The notes: generated by a model from the sequence alone, not told the origin. DNA of 64,000 bases from Darksidea phi (GCA_030770425.1 JASJFT010000044.1:206176-270175); one strand, 5' to 3'. Shown: positions 1 through 11,700, numbered from the stretch's first letter. Numbers and translations are program-made.

Positions 1-1014
1 ACCACCAGACGCAACGAACGGCGAAAGACATAATAAGGCCTCATCTCTCCCTACGATGGGCTGCGAACGCTTATAAGCCTCCCCCAACCCCAGATTCCCC
101 CTTTTGCCAAGGTCTACCCCCTGACGAAGACCTCGGTTCACCCCCCATCTCACGTTAGCAGCTACACCCCCTGCACACCTCCTAAACCCTTTGGGGAAGC
201 AGGCCAAATCGCGATCTCATCTCGTCGAATCAGATGCGCGGTACGGCCTTGCGCGAAGGATTCAACCTTACTCGGGGTCGGAAATGTATGCGGATAAGAC
301 GGAACGGCCCAATGCCGTATTGCCTCATCTATTTCGCAATTTAGAGGGGTTCGTTTACTCTCATCATGTTGATATTTTTATGTGTTCGTATCGTGCGAAA
401 AATAGATGTTTGGGAATGATTGGCGACTCACCTCGGTTGTTTACCGCAAAGGGTTGGTGTAACTTGGAGAGGGTTGTATGCAGGTGTAAATGATTGAATC
501 ACGTCTTAGGGTTCGTAGTTCGCATAACGTGTTCTATCACTCAACCGGCCATATCCGTCATCCGGCCACCCAAAAAACCACCAAAAATCGCAAAAATAGA
601 CCCCTGCAAATTCAACAACGTATAGATAAATAGGCCTAACGTGTATACTAAGTGAGCTGCGAACGCCAAAATATACCAAAAACCCGGAATTTCAATCTTA
701 AATATCTTAATAACTACTATATAATAATTTCTAGGATTTAAAATATAAGCTCTTATATATATAATATAGTACTTGTTAAAATATGGGTACCCCTACTCCT
801 ACTCCTACCCGAGCATACCCATTTACCAGCCTAACCTCTAGCATCTATAAGCATCCTAGGACCACCAGAACAAACATCTCGCCATCATTATTAACATCGA
901 ATGATGCGGACCTAGCCACCCCAAGCCTGTCGAGTTCCCATAATCGATCCTGACTCTAGCACCATTACTACGATGAACCGAAACCCCAATAATAAACTCA
1001 TGCTAATCACTGAA
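1..1014. other. AT-rich intergenic region, no gene
   Basis: No convincing gene. Positions 60-200 are C-rich. From about 640 to 790 the DNA is very AT-rich, with few C or G, as expected of old RIP-affected sequence. A fragment related to the 409-bp palindromic element at 22754 starts near 527 and is listed separately. The 100-codon open frame at 191-493 shows no family resemblance and I do not call it. Confidence 0.6.
527..640 (+). repeat. Truncated relative of the 22754-23162 MITE
   Basis: This stretch begins just after a TA with ACGTGTTC. It goes on with a CCCAAAAAACCACCAAAAATC block near 567-587 and then a CAACAACG block. The same three blocks, in the same order, make up the left arm of the palindromic element at 22754. 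No matching right arm is visible downstream, so this looks like a truncated or heavily mutated member of the same family. Confidence 0.55.
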
Positions 1015-3156
1015 TTAGCTACTAGGAAGCGCCTTGAACGTCTCATTTTTGTACAACGACCGCCCGTTCAAGACTTCCCCGTTGTCCTTGAGATCCTCCG
1101 ACAAGTCGGCACCGCGCCTCAACATGCTTTCCCCGTCTAACTTGTCCGAGGGCCTCTTTCGGAACCCGTATACTATACCCAGCACTACCGAAAGTCCCGA
1201 CCAGACGCAGAATAGTGCGAGAACCAGATCCCCACACGCCCGCCCCGGAATCAGCGACGCAATCCCCAAGATCTTGTTCTCTCGCGAAGCCGTCAGATTC
1301 GCATTCGTCCAGCCGAGCTCGAACCCCGTCACAACGCCGTACATGCGCTCGAGCGCATCCATGTCGTACGCGAGCCGTACCGCCTGCAACAGCGCGGGAG
1401 AAGGCACGTACCCCTGGTAGTACCAGAACCCGTCGGTCGGCACCTCTCGCGGCAAGTGAGCGACCTTATAGTAGTCGGAGAACCTGGTCCCAAGGATGAT
1501 TCTCAAGGCCCTGAAGCCGAAGATGTCGCCTTCGTGGCCGTGGGGATCGGGCGCAGGGTCAACACGCTCAAAGTCGGTGAAGGTGGATGTGACGCCGTGC
1601 AGAGTTGCGGTTCCGGCGCCGGAGGAGACAACGCAGCGGACGCCGACTGGGGCCGCGACGTCCAGGGGGGGATTCCAGTTGCTTGTTATGTTTGCGGGGT
1701 TGAAGAAGTCGCGGAGGTCGGTGATGGAGGGGTCCAGCAGGACGGAGTAGGGTTCAGGGACCGTGAAGTTGGGGCCTCCGCGGATCTTGAAGAAAGTAGC
1801 ATTGCTGACGAGCGTTTTGTTGTCTGACATGAAGAACGGACTTCCCATTCCTTCAACGGTGGGACCGAGAGTCGAGTTAAAGGGAAGAGTCTGATTGACC
1901 TGGTCGCCAAGGTTACCGCGGAACCGGAGCTGCCACAGTGCGTATTCGAACGCCATCGATTGGGAGATGTTGTAGCCGTGCGCTCCGTATGTATACCGAA
2001 TCGTTGGCGGTGGCTCGGTGAACCCCATCTCGGCGTACGACCACATGTTGGGGCCGCCGGGGCTGATGCTGCTGTTCCAGATGTAGATCGAGTCGCCTGA
2101 GGGGGTAAAGAGAGTGACGCTGGACGATGGTTCCCCCTCGAGATCGATTACGCCCGAGAAGATGGACACGGGCTTCTGGCTCAGGATCGTGAATTCAGAG
2201 GCTGTGTGGACGACCGAGCAATTATACTTGACCCGGAGTCCCCATGCTTGGCCTGACACCGGTACTTTGGCCTGCGGCGCAAGGAACATGTCGGGAATGG
2301 AGTCTGTCAGGGGCAGAGTATTCGGCACTTGATTGAGGCAAGAATGTTCAGCTCTGTCAACGTCTGGGGGTGTGTATACCAGTCCAAAACCCGGCATAGT
2401 CGGGGCCGCTCCGAGCTTCCAAGCCACATCTGCGTCCTTGTCGGAAAACATCGTCGCGTTGTTGTAAGAGGTCGCGTTCCGTCCGATTACAAAAGGGTGG
2501 TCTGATGTCCCGACATACCCGTCGCCGATCTCAAAGACCAGGCCAGACAGCGGGAATGCGATGAATGGGAGGACGCTCAAGAGCGCAAGCAGACACCACA
2601 GCCTGTAAAACTCGCGATGATAAATGACTTTCAGCCACCCTGAAGGACTGCTCCAGGTGGTGTTGGAGTGCATCAAAAGCGCGGTAAGATTGGGCGCCCT
2701 CCAGAACCGCGATTGGAGCATGGCAACCTCCACGCCCGCAAGTCCGTACTTCGACCATGACAAGCCGAACACACCGATGATGAACCACGAGTAGTAGATC
2801 AGAGACCCGGAGAAGGTGCGGTACTTGGCAGCATCGTCTTTTTCGATGCCCAGGACGAGCCTCAACCAGATGAAGCCGTACCAAGCTGTGACGATGGGTG
2901 GGATCAGGATCAAGACAAGAGTTCGCGCCCAGTACCGGTGGAGTTGCTGTGGTTTGGCTGAACCTGTGTCGTCATTTGGTTGGATCTCGCGGTCATCCGT
3001 TGCGGGCTGGGCCTTCCGGTCGGAGGCGTCACTGTCTTGGAGAAGGCACTCTTTGGCGGCGTCTGCAGTGACGAGAGACGACATCACGGAAAATGAGAAG
3101 AGAGGCTTGGCATTGCTACGGTTTTGCGAGGTGGTTCTGCACTTGTGGTGTTTCAT
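1015..3156 (-). CDS. Fungal multipass membrane protein of unknown function (713 aa)
   Basis: I do not recognise a named family. The single-exon frame starts with ATG at 3156; a second in-frame ATG lies 24 codons downstream and could be the true start. The N-terminal 75 residues are polar. Hydrophobic segments lie at about residues 80-102, 120-142 and 185-210, and a last one near 645-670 precedes a short basic and acidic tail. Between the third and fourth segments is a loop of about 430 residues with many N-x-S/T sites and several cysteines, which suggests a large glycosylated extracellular or lumenal domain. This topology is common among lineage-specific fungal plasma-membrane proteins. Base composition is GC-rich and there are no interrupting stops, so I take it to be an active gene. 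Function is unknown. Confidence 0.75.
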   Translation of the reverse strand: MKHHKCRTTSQNRSNAKPLFSFSVMSSLVTADAAKECLLQDSDASDRKAQPATDDREIQPNDDTGSAKPQQLHRYWARTLVLILIPPIVTAWYGFIWLRLVLGIEKDDAAKYRTFSGSLIYYSWFIIGVFGLSWSKYGLAGVEVAMLQSRFWRAPNLTALLMHSNTTWSSPSGWLKVIYHREFYRLWCLLALLSVLPFIAFPLSGLVFEIGDGYVGTSDHPFVIGRNATSYNNATMFSDKDADVAWKLGAAPTMPGFGLVYTPPDVDRAEHSCLNQVPNTLPLTDSIPDMFLAPQAKVPVSGQAWGLRVKYNCSVVHTASEFTILSQKPVSIFSGVIDLEGEPSSSVTLFTPSGDSIYIWNSSISPGGPNMWSYAEMGFTEPPPTIRYTYGAHGYNISQSMAFEYALWQLRFRGNLGDQVNQTLPFNSTLGPTVEGMGSPFFMSDNKTLVSNATFFKIRGGPNFTVPEPYSVLLDPSITDLRDFFNPANITSNWNPPLDVAAPVGVRCVVSSGAGTATLHGVTSTFTDFERVDPAPDPHGHEGDIFGFRALRIILGTRFSDYYKVAHLPREVPTDGFWYYQGYVPSPALLQAVRLAYDMDALERMYGVVTGFELGWTNANLTASRENKILGIASLIPGRACGDLVLALFCVWSGLSVVLGIVYGFRKRPSDKLDGESMLRRGADLSEDLKDNGEVLNGRSLYKNETFKALPSS

Positions 3157-3614
3157 AAATACAGCAAGCTACGGCAGAACGACCTTGAGATTTGTCATGT
3201 GGCAGTCTGAGCGTTGGCCCCCAAAAACGCCATCGAAGAAGCGGGATTCCCGCATCCTCGTGACTCCTGCGCACCTACCAAAGGGGTAGTATTCGACGCG
3301 CTTCTACGGCCATAGCAATCTGGCCCGCAAAAACCCAGTTCCACTTGCACACCCCCTTGTACCAAAATCATGACGCCGCCAGAACCGGGAGTTGTTAACG
3401 AACCCCAATAAGACTATTCGGGTATGGCTCAACGCCACGCGCAGCACTAAGGAAGACCGGCGTCGCACCGACGTGATATAGAAAATTGTATTGCCGGAGG
3501 GTACGGTATCATACAGCGCGAAAAGTGAGCTCAGCCATCCTCGTAATCCCAGGTGGTTTGGTGTTGATTATTGCCACTGAAAACAGGCGTTTGAGGGCCC
3601 TGATATACACCCTG
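3157..3614. other. Intergenic, upstream of the membrane-protein gene
   Basis: No gene or repeat recognised. It lies between the 5' end of the minus-strand membrane-protein gene and the putative solo LTR, and would contain that gene's promoter. No clear TATA element was seen. Confidence 0.5.
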
Positions 3615-4219
3615 TGTTGAAGCCAACGGATTTCCTATTTGGGGTAGTTGTATAGGTCCTGCTGTGGTTGTAGGGGCCGAGGAGACGGGTGCGCGCCCTC
3701 GTACAGGACCTCTAGAAACAGCTGCGCGCGCCCTCGCGCCACGTATAACCCTATTTCCAGCACCTGCGATATGATTTGTATGTGTTTCGCTGCGCGCGTA
3801 TATCGGTAACCCCGGTAGGGGGTTAAGTAAGGCGGGTAGGCTCGTAGAGGGGGTACTGGGGTGGTTCTCGTCGAGTCGCTCTGCGAGAGCGCCGCTAGAG
3901 CTTTACCGAGAGAGCCATACCCGAATAGTGTGTCATGTCGCTCGTTCGGCCCAAAGCAAGCGGTGTACTTAAGCCTCACGCCTATCGGGTTCTATCTGTT
4001 GGATACAAAGTTCAGCACAGCCCCCACGACGATAGAAGGTGATAGAATATCCCTGCTAGCGTTGGGCCGATGCGAGGTTATACGAACCCTCAGTACGGAC
4101 CTGCGTACGTGGCGTACAAGTACAAGCGCATACAAGGATATCGCACGTAGGACCGCGTTTTTATAGGGTCGACGCTATAGCTAAAGAAGCGCATCAAGTT
4201 AGTTACGATTGGATCCACA
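3615..4219 (+). repeat. Probable solo LTR of a Ty1/copia retrotransposon
   Basis: The 605-bp segment starts TGTTGAAGCC and ends in CA, the usual TG..CA ends of an LTR. It is flanked by CCCTG on the left and CCCTC on the right, a five-base target duplication with one mismatch. The minus-strand open frame at 3635-3979 gives a peptide of a type I associate with spurious annotations from copia LTRs in Dothideomycetes (recognition from memory, not a search). No gag or pol sequence adjoins it, hence a solo LTR. Boundaries are inferred from the ends only. Confidence 0.5.
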
Positions 4220-4288
4220 CCCTCCCTCTAAACTTCGTCTTTACTACTTTTGTCTTCTCCTCTATATTAACACACAACCGCAACCTCG

Positions 4289-4846
4289 TCACATTCTCCT
4301 CGCATATCTTCGCATCGATCCCCACCCCCACATAACCGTATCCCACTCGGCCACCACAACGCCCCCATCCTTCGACCACGCAGCACTCACCCAGTGCCTC
4401 TCGCGCAGCGTGGGCTCCGGCACATCACTCTCGTCGAGCGCCTTGCAGTCCACGTCCTCGCCGTTGAGCGCCCAGTACCGCTCCGTAGAGTCCCACCACT
4501 TCGCGCCGAGGAGGAGGAGCCGCTGGCAGAAGGCGTCTTCGCCCGCGGGGTTAGAGTGCCGGAGGGGCGGGTCGGTGCGCGAGAGGGACAGGAAGTCCAT
4601 GTCTACGGGGGAGGTGTCGTCGAGGATGATGATGCCGCCGCGCGTGAGGTAGCCGAAGACGCGGATGGTGGAGGAGTCGAAGGAGATGCGGCGGGTTGTG
4701 TCTTTGCTGGAGTCCCAGGTGCGGATGGGCCCGCAGATGTAGATGGAGTGGGGGCGGGATGTTAGGCGGGCGGAGCCATGGGGGGATGGGGAGGGGGGTA
4801 GGAGTAGGAGAGCTATGGCAACCGACGTACTTGAACTCTCCGCCAT
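4289..4846 (-). CDS. Small hypothetical protein (185 aa)
   Basis: A single-exon frame starts with ATG at 4846 and ends 70 bp from the LTR-like repeat. The protein begins with a short hydrophobic stretch (residues 8-18), then has a moderately conserved-looking globular body rich in Trp, Asp and Arg, with a CGPIRTW motif near residue 40 and a WW pair near 115. The start of the hydrophobic stretch overlaps a GTACGT that could be a 5' splice site, so the first exon may be mis-modelled. I cannot name the family. GC-rich coding bias and absence of stops support a real gene; function is unknown. Confidence 0.5.
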   Translation of the reverse strand: MAESSSTSVAIALLLLPPSPSPHGSARLTSRPHSIYICGPIRTWDSSKDTTRRISFDSSTIRVFGYLTRGGIIILDDTSPVDMDFLSLSRTDPPLRHSNPAGEDAFCQRLLLLGAKWWDSTERYWALNGEDVDCKALDESDVPEPTLRERHWVSAAWSKDGGVVVAEWDTVMWGWGSMRRYARRM

Positions 4847-5447
4847 TGCATATTGATATCCGATCGAGGAGCAGTCTCAGGATCATCACGTGATCCTGTC
4901 ATGCCAGACTCTGGGTTGACACCGGCGTTCGCCATTGAGTTTTCGAGACATTGCGGTGGGTATGACCAACTTTGAGGCTTGTCGGTGACACTCGGATGTG
5001 ATGGCCGATGCGGATGATAGGACCGATTGGCCTCGAATGATGGCCTCCGTGGTAGAGTGTGCTCGAGAATATGCGACCGAGCTGGGCACTCAGGCTCGAA
5101 AACACCACATGGATTTAGTAAGGGTTTCCATTAGCGCATCATCCGCGCACCATCTAGCTGTATTAACATTCAACATTCTGTGGCACACCTCCAACTGGGT
5201 CGCTTTAGCGCCTTGTTACAATACCTCGAAACTCATCCCAGCAATACATCATACGGGCTCGCGTGCACGGGCCACTAATGAAGGAGCCACATGCATTTGC
5301 AACTTTTTTCGCCCCATAAGAGATGCCCCTCAACAACACGACGCGGTGGTGATGCACGACGCATACCCGGGGATCGAATCGGCAAATCCGCGTTAATATT
5401 GCGCTGTTATTAGTGTGTAAGAGCCGATCGACCTCCTCAAAACCGCA
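4847..5447. other. Intergenic, no gene recognised
   Basis: Overlapping short open frames occur on both strands here, but none resembles a known protein and none is favoured by base composition. Probably promoter of the 4289-4846 gene plus decayed DNA. Confidence 0.45.
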
Positions 5448-6300
5448 CTACTCAAAAACCAACTTGTCCCACGGCTCATTCGAATACCTGCTCTTCAACT
5501 GATCTAGCGTCCACCCCATGCTTCTTTCTAATGGCCGCTAAAGCGTTTCGAAACCGCGGAATCTGCTCCTTGTACGCCACCTCTTTCATGTACTTCCTAG
5601 CCTCGACGCCCTTGAACGAGAACTGCTCCTACTCCTTCGCCCAGTGTGGTCGCATATTGCCACCGTAGCTTATCTATAGATCGACGACTTTTACGCAAAG
5701 CCCTGCTACTCGTTGTCCATAACTGCGTCGAGGAGCGTGAGGATCTCGATGGATAGCGTGCCGAGGTCGTTGCCCTTTTGCGGTGCTATAAGTATATCGC
5801 TACTACCTATAATACGCATTTCAAGTGTAAGACGTATCGAAGAGGACGGATCGCCTTTCTTCTCGGCATCCTGGTAGACGAGCTTGATGACGTCCTACCA
5901 GGCTTGCTGGACGATGCTGAAGTCGGGCTTTAACGGGTCGTCCGAGCGGGCGGGCAGCGGGAGCTGTATTTCGAGGTCGCGCACGCGCATGTTCTGGACA
6001 CCACGGCGGAAATAGAGAGCGTTAGGAAGCAGGGTCTTATAGGTCGGGGTTCTAGATTCGCCTAGCGTAGGTGGTAACACAACCATACCTAGCGATGTAA
6101 TAAGCTACGTCTGCTAGTACCCTAGAATCGCATTAAAGAAGAGAACGGTGGTAATAACACATACTAGCTGGAGATTCATACGTACTTACTCGCTATAGTA
6201 GTCGTTTGCTACCCTCCTCTCGAATTCCGCCGTAGCAGCCGCTATCTGCTTCGCTGCGTCAGGTGCGTCATACCAGTCACTCCTAAGCGCAACGGGGATG
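5448..6300 (-). pseudogene. RIP-decayed VAO/PCMH-type FAD oxidoreductase, C-terminal half
   Basis: Read on the minus strand in shifting frames, this is the C-terminal substrate-binding half of a VAO-family flavin oxidase. It resembles the D-arabinono-lactone oxidase / type II cholesterol oxidase kind, with an RPHWAKE motif close to the C-terminus. The FAD-binding PCMH half is missing: the upstream end runs straight into the kinase pseudogene. Damage visible: four codons expected to be Trp are TAG, one expected Gln is TAA, and there are at least two one-base frameshifts (near 5500 and near 5680). The stop changes are all explained by G:C to A:T transitions, the RIP signature. A plausible intron with GTAAGT start survives near 6150-6200. 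The natural stop would be at 5448-5450. Family call is by motif memory; precise substrate unknown. Confidence 0.65.
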
Positions 6301-6310
6301 TCGCTCTTGT

Positions 6311-7758
6311 TTAGGGGTGGAACGCCGAGACCGACGTCTTCCTTAAGTGGTTGCTACTCTGCATCAGCCTAGTACTACTGTCCTTCATCAACTCAAACGC
6401 TCGTTCAGCCCATTTCTGCATCCAACGGGATTCGAGAACCTGTTGCGTTGAAGGGCGGTCGTCTGACCTAAAAGATAACATCGACCTCAAGAGTACAAGA
6501 AAGGCTTGCTTCTCTTCCTCGTCCATCTGGGCCATTTCAGATTGTTTTCGTGGCTCTTGTATTGAATCCTCTAACCGATCTTCCAGCAGCTGACGTGGCG
6601 ATCCATCAACTTTTCGAAGTTGATCATCGAAACACTGATTGCGATTCGTCCAACTCGCCCACCACTCCTTAGGCAAATAACCCAATGTGTCAACATGTTC
6701 TTCAAGAATTCGATCTTCACTTGGGAACCAAGTTTCGAACAAGGGTCGCTGACCCGTAATGGCGAAGACGGCGCATGCAAGACTCCAGATCTCAGCAGGG
6801 AACGAAACCTGTGACGTTGGCTCTAAGAGTATCTCTGGGGATCGTAATACAAAGGGTATGTGAGAAGATTGTCGTACGTCAACTGCTGGCTGGAAGGATT
6901 CGCTGAAGTCGCTTAAGAAGATACTCGAGTCGGCGAGCGAAATAGCGTCGCTGGCATCCCCAAACCAAATTGGTACAACGCCATAAGTCGGCACCCACTG
7001 ATCCAGAGGTTGTCCGTCCAACCGTGTTATTTGCTCGAGCTCAGGCTACCCATACTTCTTATGGAGCTCGTCTGGAGTAAGGCTGTCGATGGAATTGGGC
7101 AGACGAAGAAGGATATTGGCCTCGTGAAGATCTAAAGTTATAGTCAGCAAAACGTGGTGGAATCTCAGCGTGACCACCTACCTCCATAGACGGTGCCACG
7201 AGAGTGCATAAAGGCGACGGCTTGGATGAGCTGAGCAGCAATGGCGCGAGCTACTGAGGGTTGGAACAACCGGTTATCTTATGCCTCTCGCGCTTCTGAA
7301 ATCCTCATTCTTGCTGGTGTGGTGACGAGGCAGTGGTGTTTTCTCCTTGCGCCTTGGATTTCCGGGCCTTCCACTTCGAACTCATCCAAGATCTCTGGTA
7401 TCATGGCAATGCCGGCATGCGCTTTCGCATTGAATCCTTCCCGATGCTGCAAAATTCTAAGTATGGTGCTTTCAAATGGACGGTCAAGTTCCGACACGGC
7501 GAATTTGCTCGTGACGTACTTTGCTAAACACTCGTCACGTGCTAACCATGTGGTGGAAGAAGTCCCATAGCCCAGCTTGTGTACAACGTGATAACGAGAC
7601 GAACAGAATTGGTCGCCGATCTGAACCGGGTAGTAGCCTCCAGCAGCATACCGCTCGAATGGTTCAATATCTTCAATCGGTTCATACATCGCACAGGAAA
7701 TCTTCGAAGCAGAAGCGTGGTCAGATACTGTTCGTGGAGGATTGCAGTTGAAATCCAT
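6311..7758 (-). pseudogene. RIP-decayed SRPK-type protein kinase
   Basis: This is a near full-length relative of fungal SR-protein-kinase-like enzymes. The glycine loop reads GYGTSSTTW. The VAIK-equivalent lysine is present in a diverged VTSK context. The catalytic loop is YGDLHEAN, where HGDLHEAN is expected, a His to Tyr change of the CAT to TAT type. The DFG motif reads DFS, a Gly to Ser G to A change. A 50-nt intron (7132-7181, GTAGGT..TTTAG) sits exactly in the catalytic loop. Two in-frame stops interrupt it, a TAA near 7275 and a TAG near 7045, both explicable as Gln codons hit by C to T. The C-terminal tail runs into the FAD-oxidoreductase relic, so the two are joined by rearrangement. 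Not expected to make an active kinase. Confidence 0.75.
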
Positions 7759-8119
7759 CTCCTTGCCGGACCGCGACAGCTTGTGTGTAGAGTAGCGAAT
7801 CGAATACAAGCAAAAGGACGAGGCGAACACAACCGTCTATTAAATGGTGACAGAGAGGAGGGACCTGCGAACATTGCTGAGTTCCGAACAGCTTACCATG
7901 TAGTTAAGAAGGTTTTTCGTGTAGCCAGGCGTGTAGCGTCCTATCCTTGAATAGGGATAGTAAACACACGCGCAATAGCTGCTGTTTTATTGGCTGATTG
8001 GGAGCCACTAGCGTTGGGACCTGTCTAATCTACCATTTCTCGTGGTGCTACTTGCCCCATCATTAACATATCCATCAAGCAAATTTGGTTCACTTCATGG
8101 GATCAAAGTCTCAAAAATT
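7759..8119. other. Decayed spacer, no gene recognised
   Basis: This is the region upstream of the kinase pseudogene. It may contain the remains of its first exon and promoter, but I see no conserved motif. Confidence 0.4.
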
Positions 8120-8722
8120 CTCCAAATGCACCCCAACCTCCCTTTTTCTCGGCATCTTCATCAACGCCTTTCCAAACGCATTATTCATAACCCCGACCCC
8201 AACACTCTTATGCACCACAAAGTCCTTCTCCAGCCATTCTTGCATCCCATCTTCATCACCTGCTTTTGAAAGTTCTCGATTTTGCCGATCTCAAGCATCT
8301 GCTCAGTCCCGATATTCTCGACAGCGATAGATGCATTCCATTCTTTAGGAGGAGAAGGCGCCGGAAGGGTTGGTAATGGCCTATAGGAGCGCCGGGTCGA
8401 TCTCAGCCATGTCGAGGTGATAGGAGTGTACGGTGGAGATAAATCCTGCTTTCCCTCGAGCCTTTCCGATGGAGGTATGAGGCGGAGGATAGCGGAGTGG
8501 TGCTTGGCGTTGTGCCGAATATGACATCGGCTTCCATGACGAGAATTTTTTCAAGGTCCTGTCGGTGTCTGCCTGCGCATCGAAGACTTCCAGAGCGAGA
8601 TGCGACGATAGTCCTGATCCGGAAAGAGTGGTCCAGCTCTTGAGCCTCCGATTCGAAACATTGTAATCGTGATCTTCCAAGAGTCCTTCCCACGCAGCAG
8701 AATCGCAACACGAATATGTCAT
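8120..8722 (-). pseudogene. Decayed coding-like relic, family not recognised
   Basis: Minus-strand frames here look like coding DNA with shifts between them. A 113-codon frame at 8381-8722 starts with ATG. A second stretch of about 44 codons, ending at a TGA near 8095, has the pattern of a globular C-terminus (EWLEKDFVVHKSVGVG, then NNAFGKALMKMPRKRE). In-frame stops lie between them. The arrangement suggests an enzyme-sized gene degraded by point mutation and small indels. I could not assign a family, so no function is proposed. Confidence 0.35.
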
Positions 8723-8778
8723 ACGGCCCGTTTCCCTGCGCTAACCACTATAATGTTCTCTATAGCCTTTTAGAACCC

Positions 8779-11700
8779 TTACAGAAGCATCGAGCTAAGC
8801 GCGGATCGAAAAGCCGTAAGCTTAGCCGCGTTTAAAATGCCAACTGCTTGGCCGAAGGCATCGCAGATAGTAAGAGCGCTTTGCACCCCAAGCTTTAGTT
8901 TGCTGCCTGGCAGGGGTATTGAAATAGAACGACTCCTACTATTTTGACGCCCAATCAATTGCGACGGGCTGTTGACATGAAGAGACTCACTTGAGCGTCT
9001 GGCCCTGTAACGACGGTGCGGTGGGGCTGGTACGGTTGCTCATCATCGCATGAGTATTGAACAAAGGCTTGGCAGAGGCCTTCGTCGGAAGTATCTGCCC
9101 GGAGAAGGTCGCGGTGGTGCTGATCTGGTGACTTCGCCAATGTATCTCCTGTGTCAACCTTTCCGTTGATAGTTGGCTCTCCGTCCGATGTCGATGCCAC
9201 TTCCCTATTGCCTAATCTTGGTGTGTATGCTGAGATGCTTGACTATCTCGGATACTGTCGGCCTAATGTCATACCCCCTGGGGTGGTCGCTGGCCTTACA
9301 GCTAACAATACTCGTAAATAATGTCGTCGCGGGCGATAGATTGTAGGAGCTGCAACATCGAGTGTTCGTGATCGCCTCGTTACTTACTAGCCGAAAAGAG
9401 CTCCTGGAGATCCTCAGTCAACCGGCGGTGGTCTAAAAAAAGCGGTTGGCTAGGCTGGACGTTCTGGTAAAGACCACACGGACTGAGACTGAAGTAAAGG
9501 AGATGTTGGTTCAAGCGTACTCCGCCGCGTCAAGTCCCCTTCTTGGTCGTAGCGAGGGTTTATGGAACCCAGTGTGCGAAAGATGTGACCGCAGCTCTTT
9601 CGTCTTGGACTGCCCGAGACGTTGAGTGACCCCGAGAAGGGTTGTTGAAGCAGGAGGTCCTCGGTGTCTTCGTCAGTCGGTGAATCCTCGTGATGGACGA
9701 CTAGCATGTCCTCCTGGATCATGTCGAGAAAGTTGCGGAAATCGGTCGTGCAACGGCCATCCTCTTTCAGCTTTTCAATCATCTGCACGATGTCAGTATC
9801 AGCTTTGTGGGTGAGCGAAAAGGTGCAAGTGTGGAGTCCAGCCCCAGTCCTCAGCCTGACCGTAACGAATGACAACGGCATCCGGCGACTGAATTAAGAG
9901 TTGGAGACTTACCTCGACGACTGAATTTTTGACTTTAGCCCTCTTCACCCCTGACTGCTCGTATATCGTGAAGAATGTATCAGTCTTCATCTTATACCGA
10001 TTATCATATTCCAAACGCCTTTCTCCGAATCGCTCGAGACATTTATAGCCGCCGAAATACCAGGTGACGAATTGGAGATAGACACAACCGAGAGCCCACA
10101 CATCGCATGCGGTGGTGAGCCTCCCATCAAGGTCGCACTCGGGCGACCGGTACGATGGTGAATTCGGTACACGGCCCATCTTCCATGTATCCCACATGTT
10201 CTCCGTGCTAAATCGAGCAATGCCGAAATCTGTGATCTTGAGGGTACCGTGCCCGCCCAGGGTTTGTGTATCGGGGAACCATACGATATTTTCCGGCTTG
10301 AGATCTCCATGACGGCCAAAGAGATTTCTGACAGCCCCTGTGGGATTTGTGCCTTCAGTCCGGATAGCCTCTTGATCTTCTAGTTTCTCCTGCTGCTTGT
10401 TCAACCCAAAGAATTGGAACAGAGACGTTCCTGAGAAGGTTGCGTATCGGTGGATGGTGTTGAGCCCACTGGCTAGTCCCCGGCATTGCTCCACCAACCA
10501 TGTACCAATCTTACCTTCAATAGGCGGCGGGTCAGGAGAGCGTCGCCAATACCCAAAAAGATCCGTATCTGCCCATGGAAAAATAAGATGATACAAACCA
10601 CGATGCCTATAAGTTGCGAGTAGGGTAATCAAATGCGCGTGGGTATGTCTTTCGCTGCTGAGCTTTTTGAGAATTGTGACTTCTTGATCGAATGCCTTCA
10701 CATTGTTCGAGCTTAGTACCTTGATTGCGTATACATTACAAACTTTCTAATTCGCGAGAGTCTGTCAGCATCACGCCACGCACTCTGGATTAAAGAATGG
10801 CACATACCCCAGGCTTGCTCAGGGAGTGATGATCAGGATGGATTTCGGCCTTGAAAACTTTGCTAAACCCTCCGTTTTTCACGACGTCGGTGCGGTTGAG
10901 AAACGGTAGAATTGTATCAGGTTCCAAATCGCTATGCGGAATGTGTGTCTCATCAGAGCCGTCAAAGGAGGGTACAAGTACGCTCCATTGGCGCTCCAAA
11001 AATTCATCGATATCGTCATCTCTCCGCAGTTTCACCATAGGAGCGTTGGCATCCCGGTGACTCCTCAGTCCAAAATGATTCCCGGAATTGTCCGAGTATG
11101 AGACTTTGTCCAACGGTAGATGAGTATCGCAGACAGCATGTTTGACGAAGTATTTTAGTTTAGATGTTCGCTTCATCAGGCACAAGACAGTGAAAATCTT
11201 CTGGTACGATACATCCTGTCTGGGAACCGGTGGAGTCCTAGGTCTTTTCCAGAGGTTGGTGATGGAGTAGTTGGGCTTGGAGAGCTCATTTTGTACGGCG
11301 TCGTCTGTGACGATCTTCGCGAGCTGAGATTTCGGCAGGAATTTGATATGATAGTGTTGTGACCGTACAGTAGCCTTCTTTAGTTTTTTTGTTATCTGCG
11401 CTGTGGAATTGTCATTAGAGAACAATCGTGTCTCTACCAATGGCCGCAAGAAAGTGCTTGGTCTACGGGTGTCCGTAGCGCTTGTCTGCACAGCGAAGGT
11501 GAGGGATTTCTTCGAATTGAACTTCCCGATAGATTTGAGCTTGTCGGTCATTATAATGGCAGCCTTAGGATCGGACCCGGAGTCTGATTGTTTGTGAAAG
11601 TGTTCGTTGACGGTGTTTTCGTGCGTAAGATCCGGAACATTGCGACCCACTTCACTCGTGCGTAAAATAGTTTCTTTAGGTGGATGATGAGCGAAGTCCT

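Noticed and set aside
4998..5396. 132-codon plus-strand open frame
   Set aside because: No family resemblance, overlaps other frames of equal quality, and lies in a non-conserved spacer.
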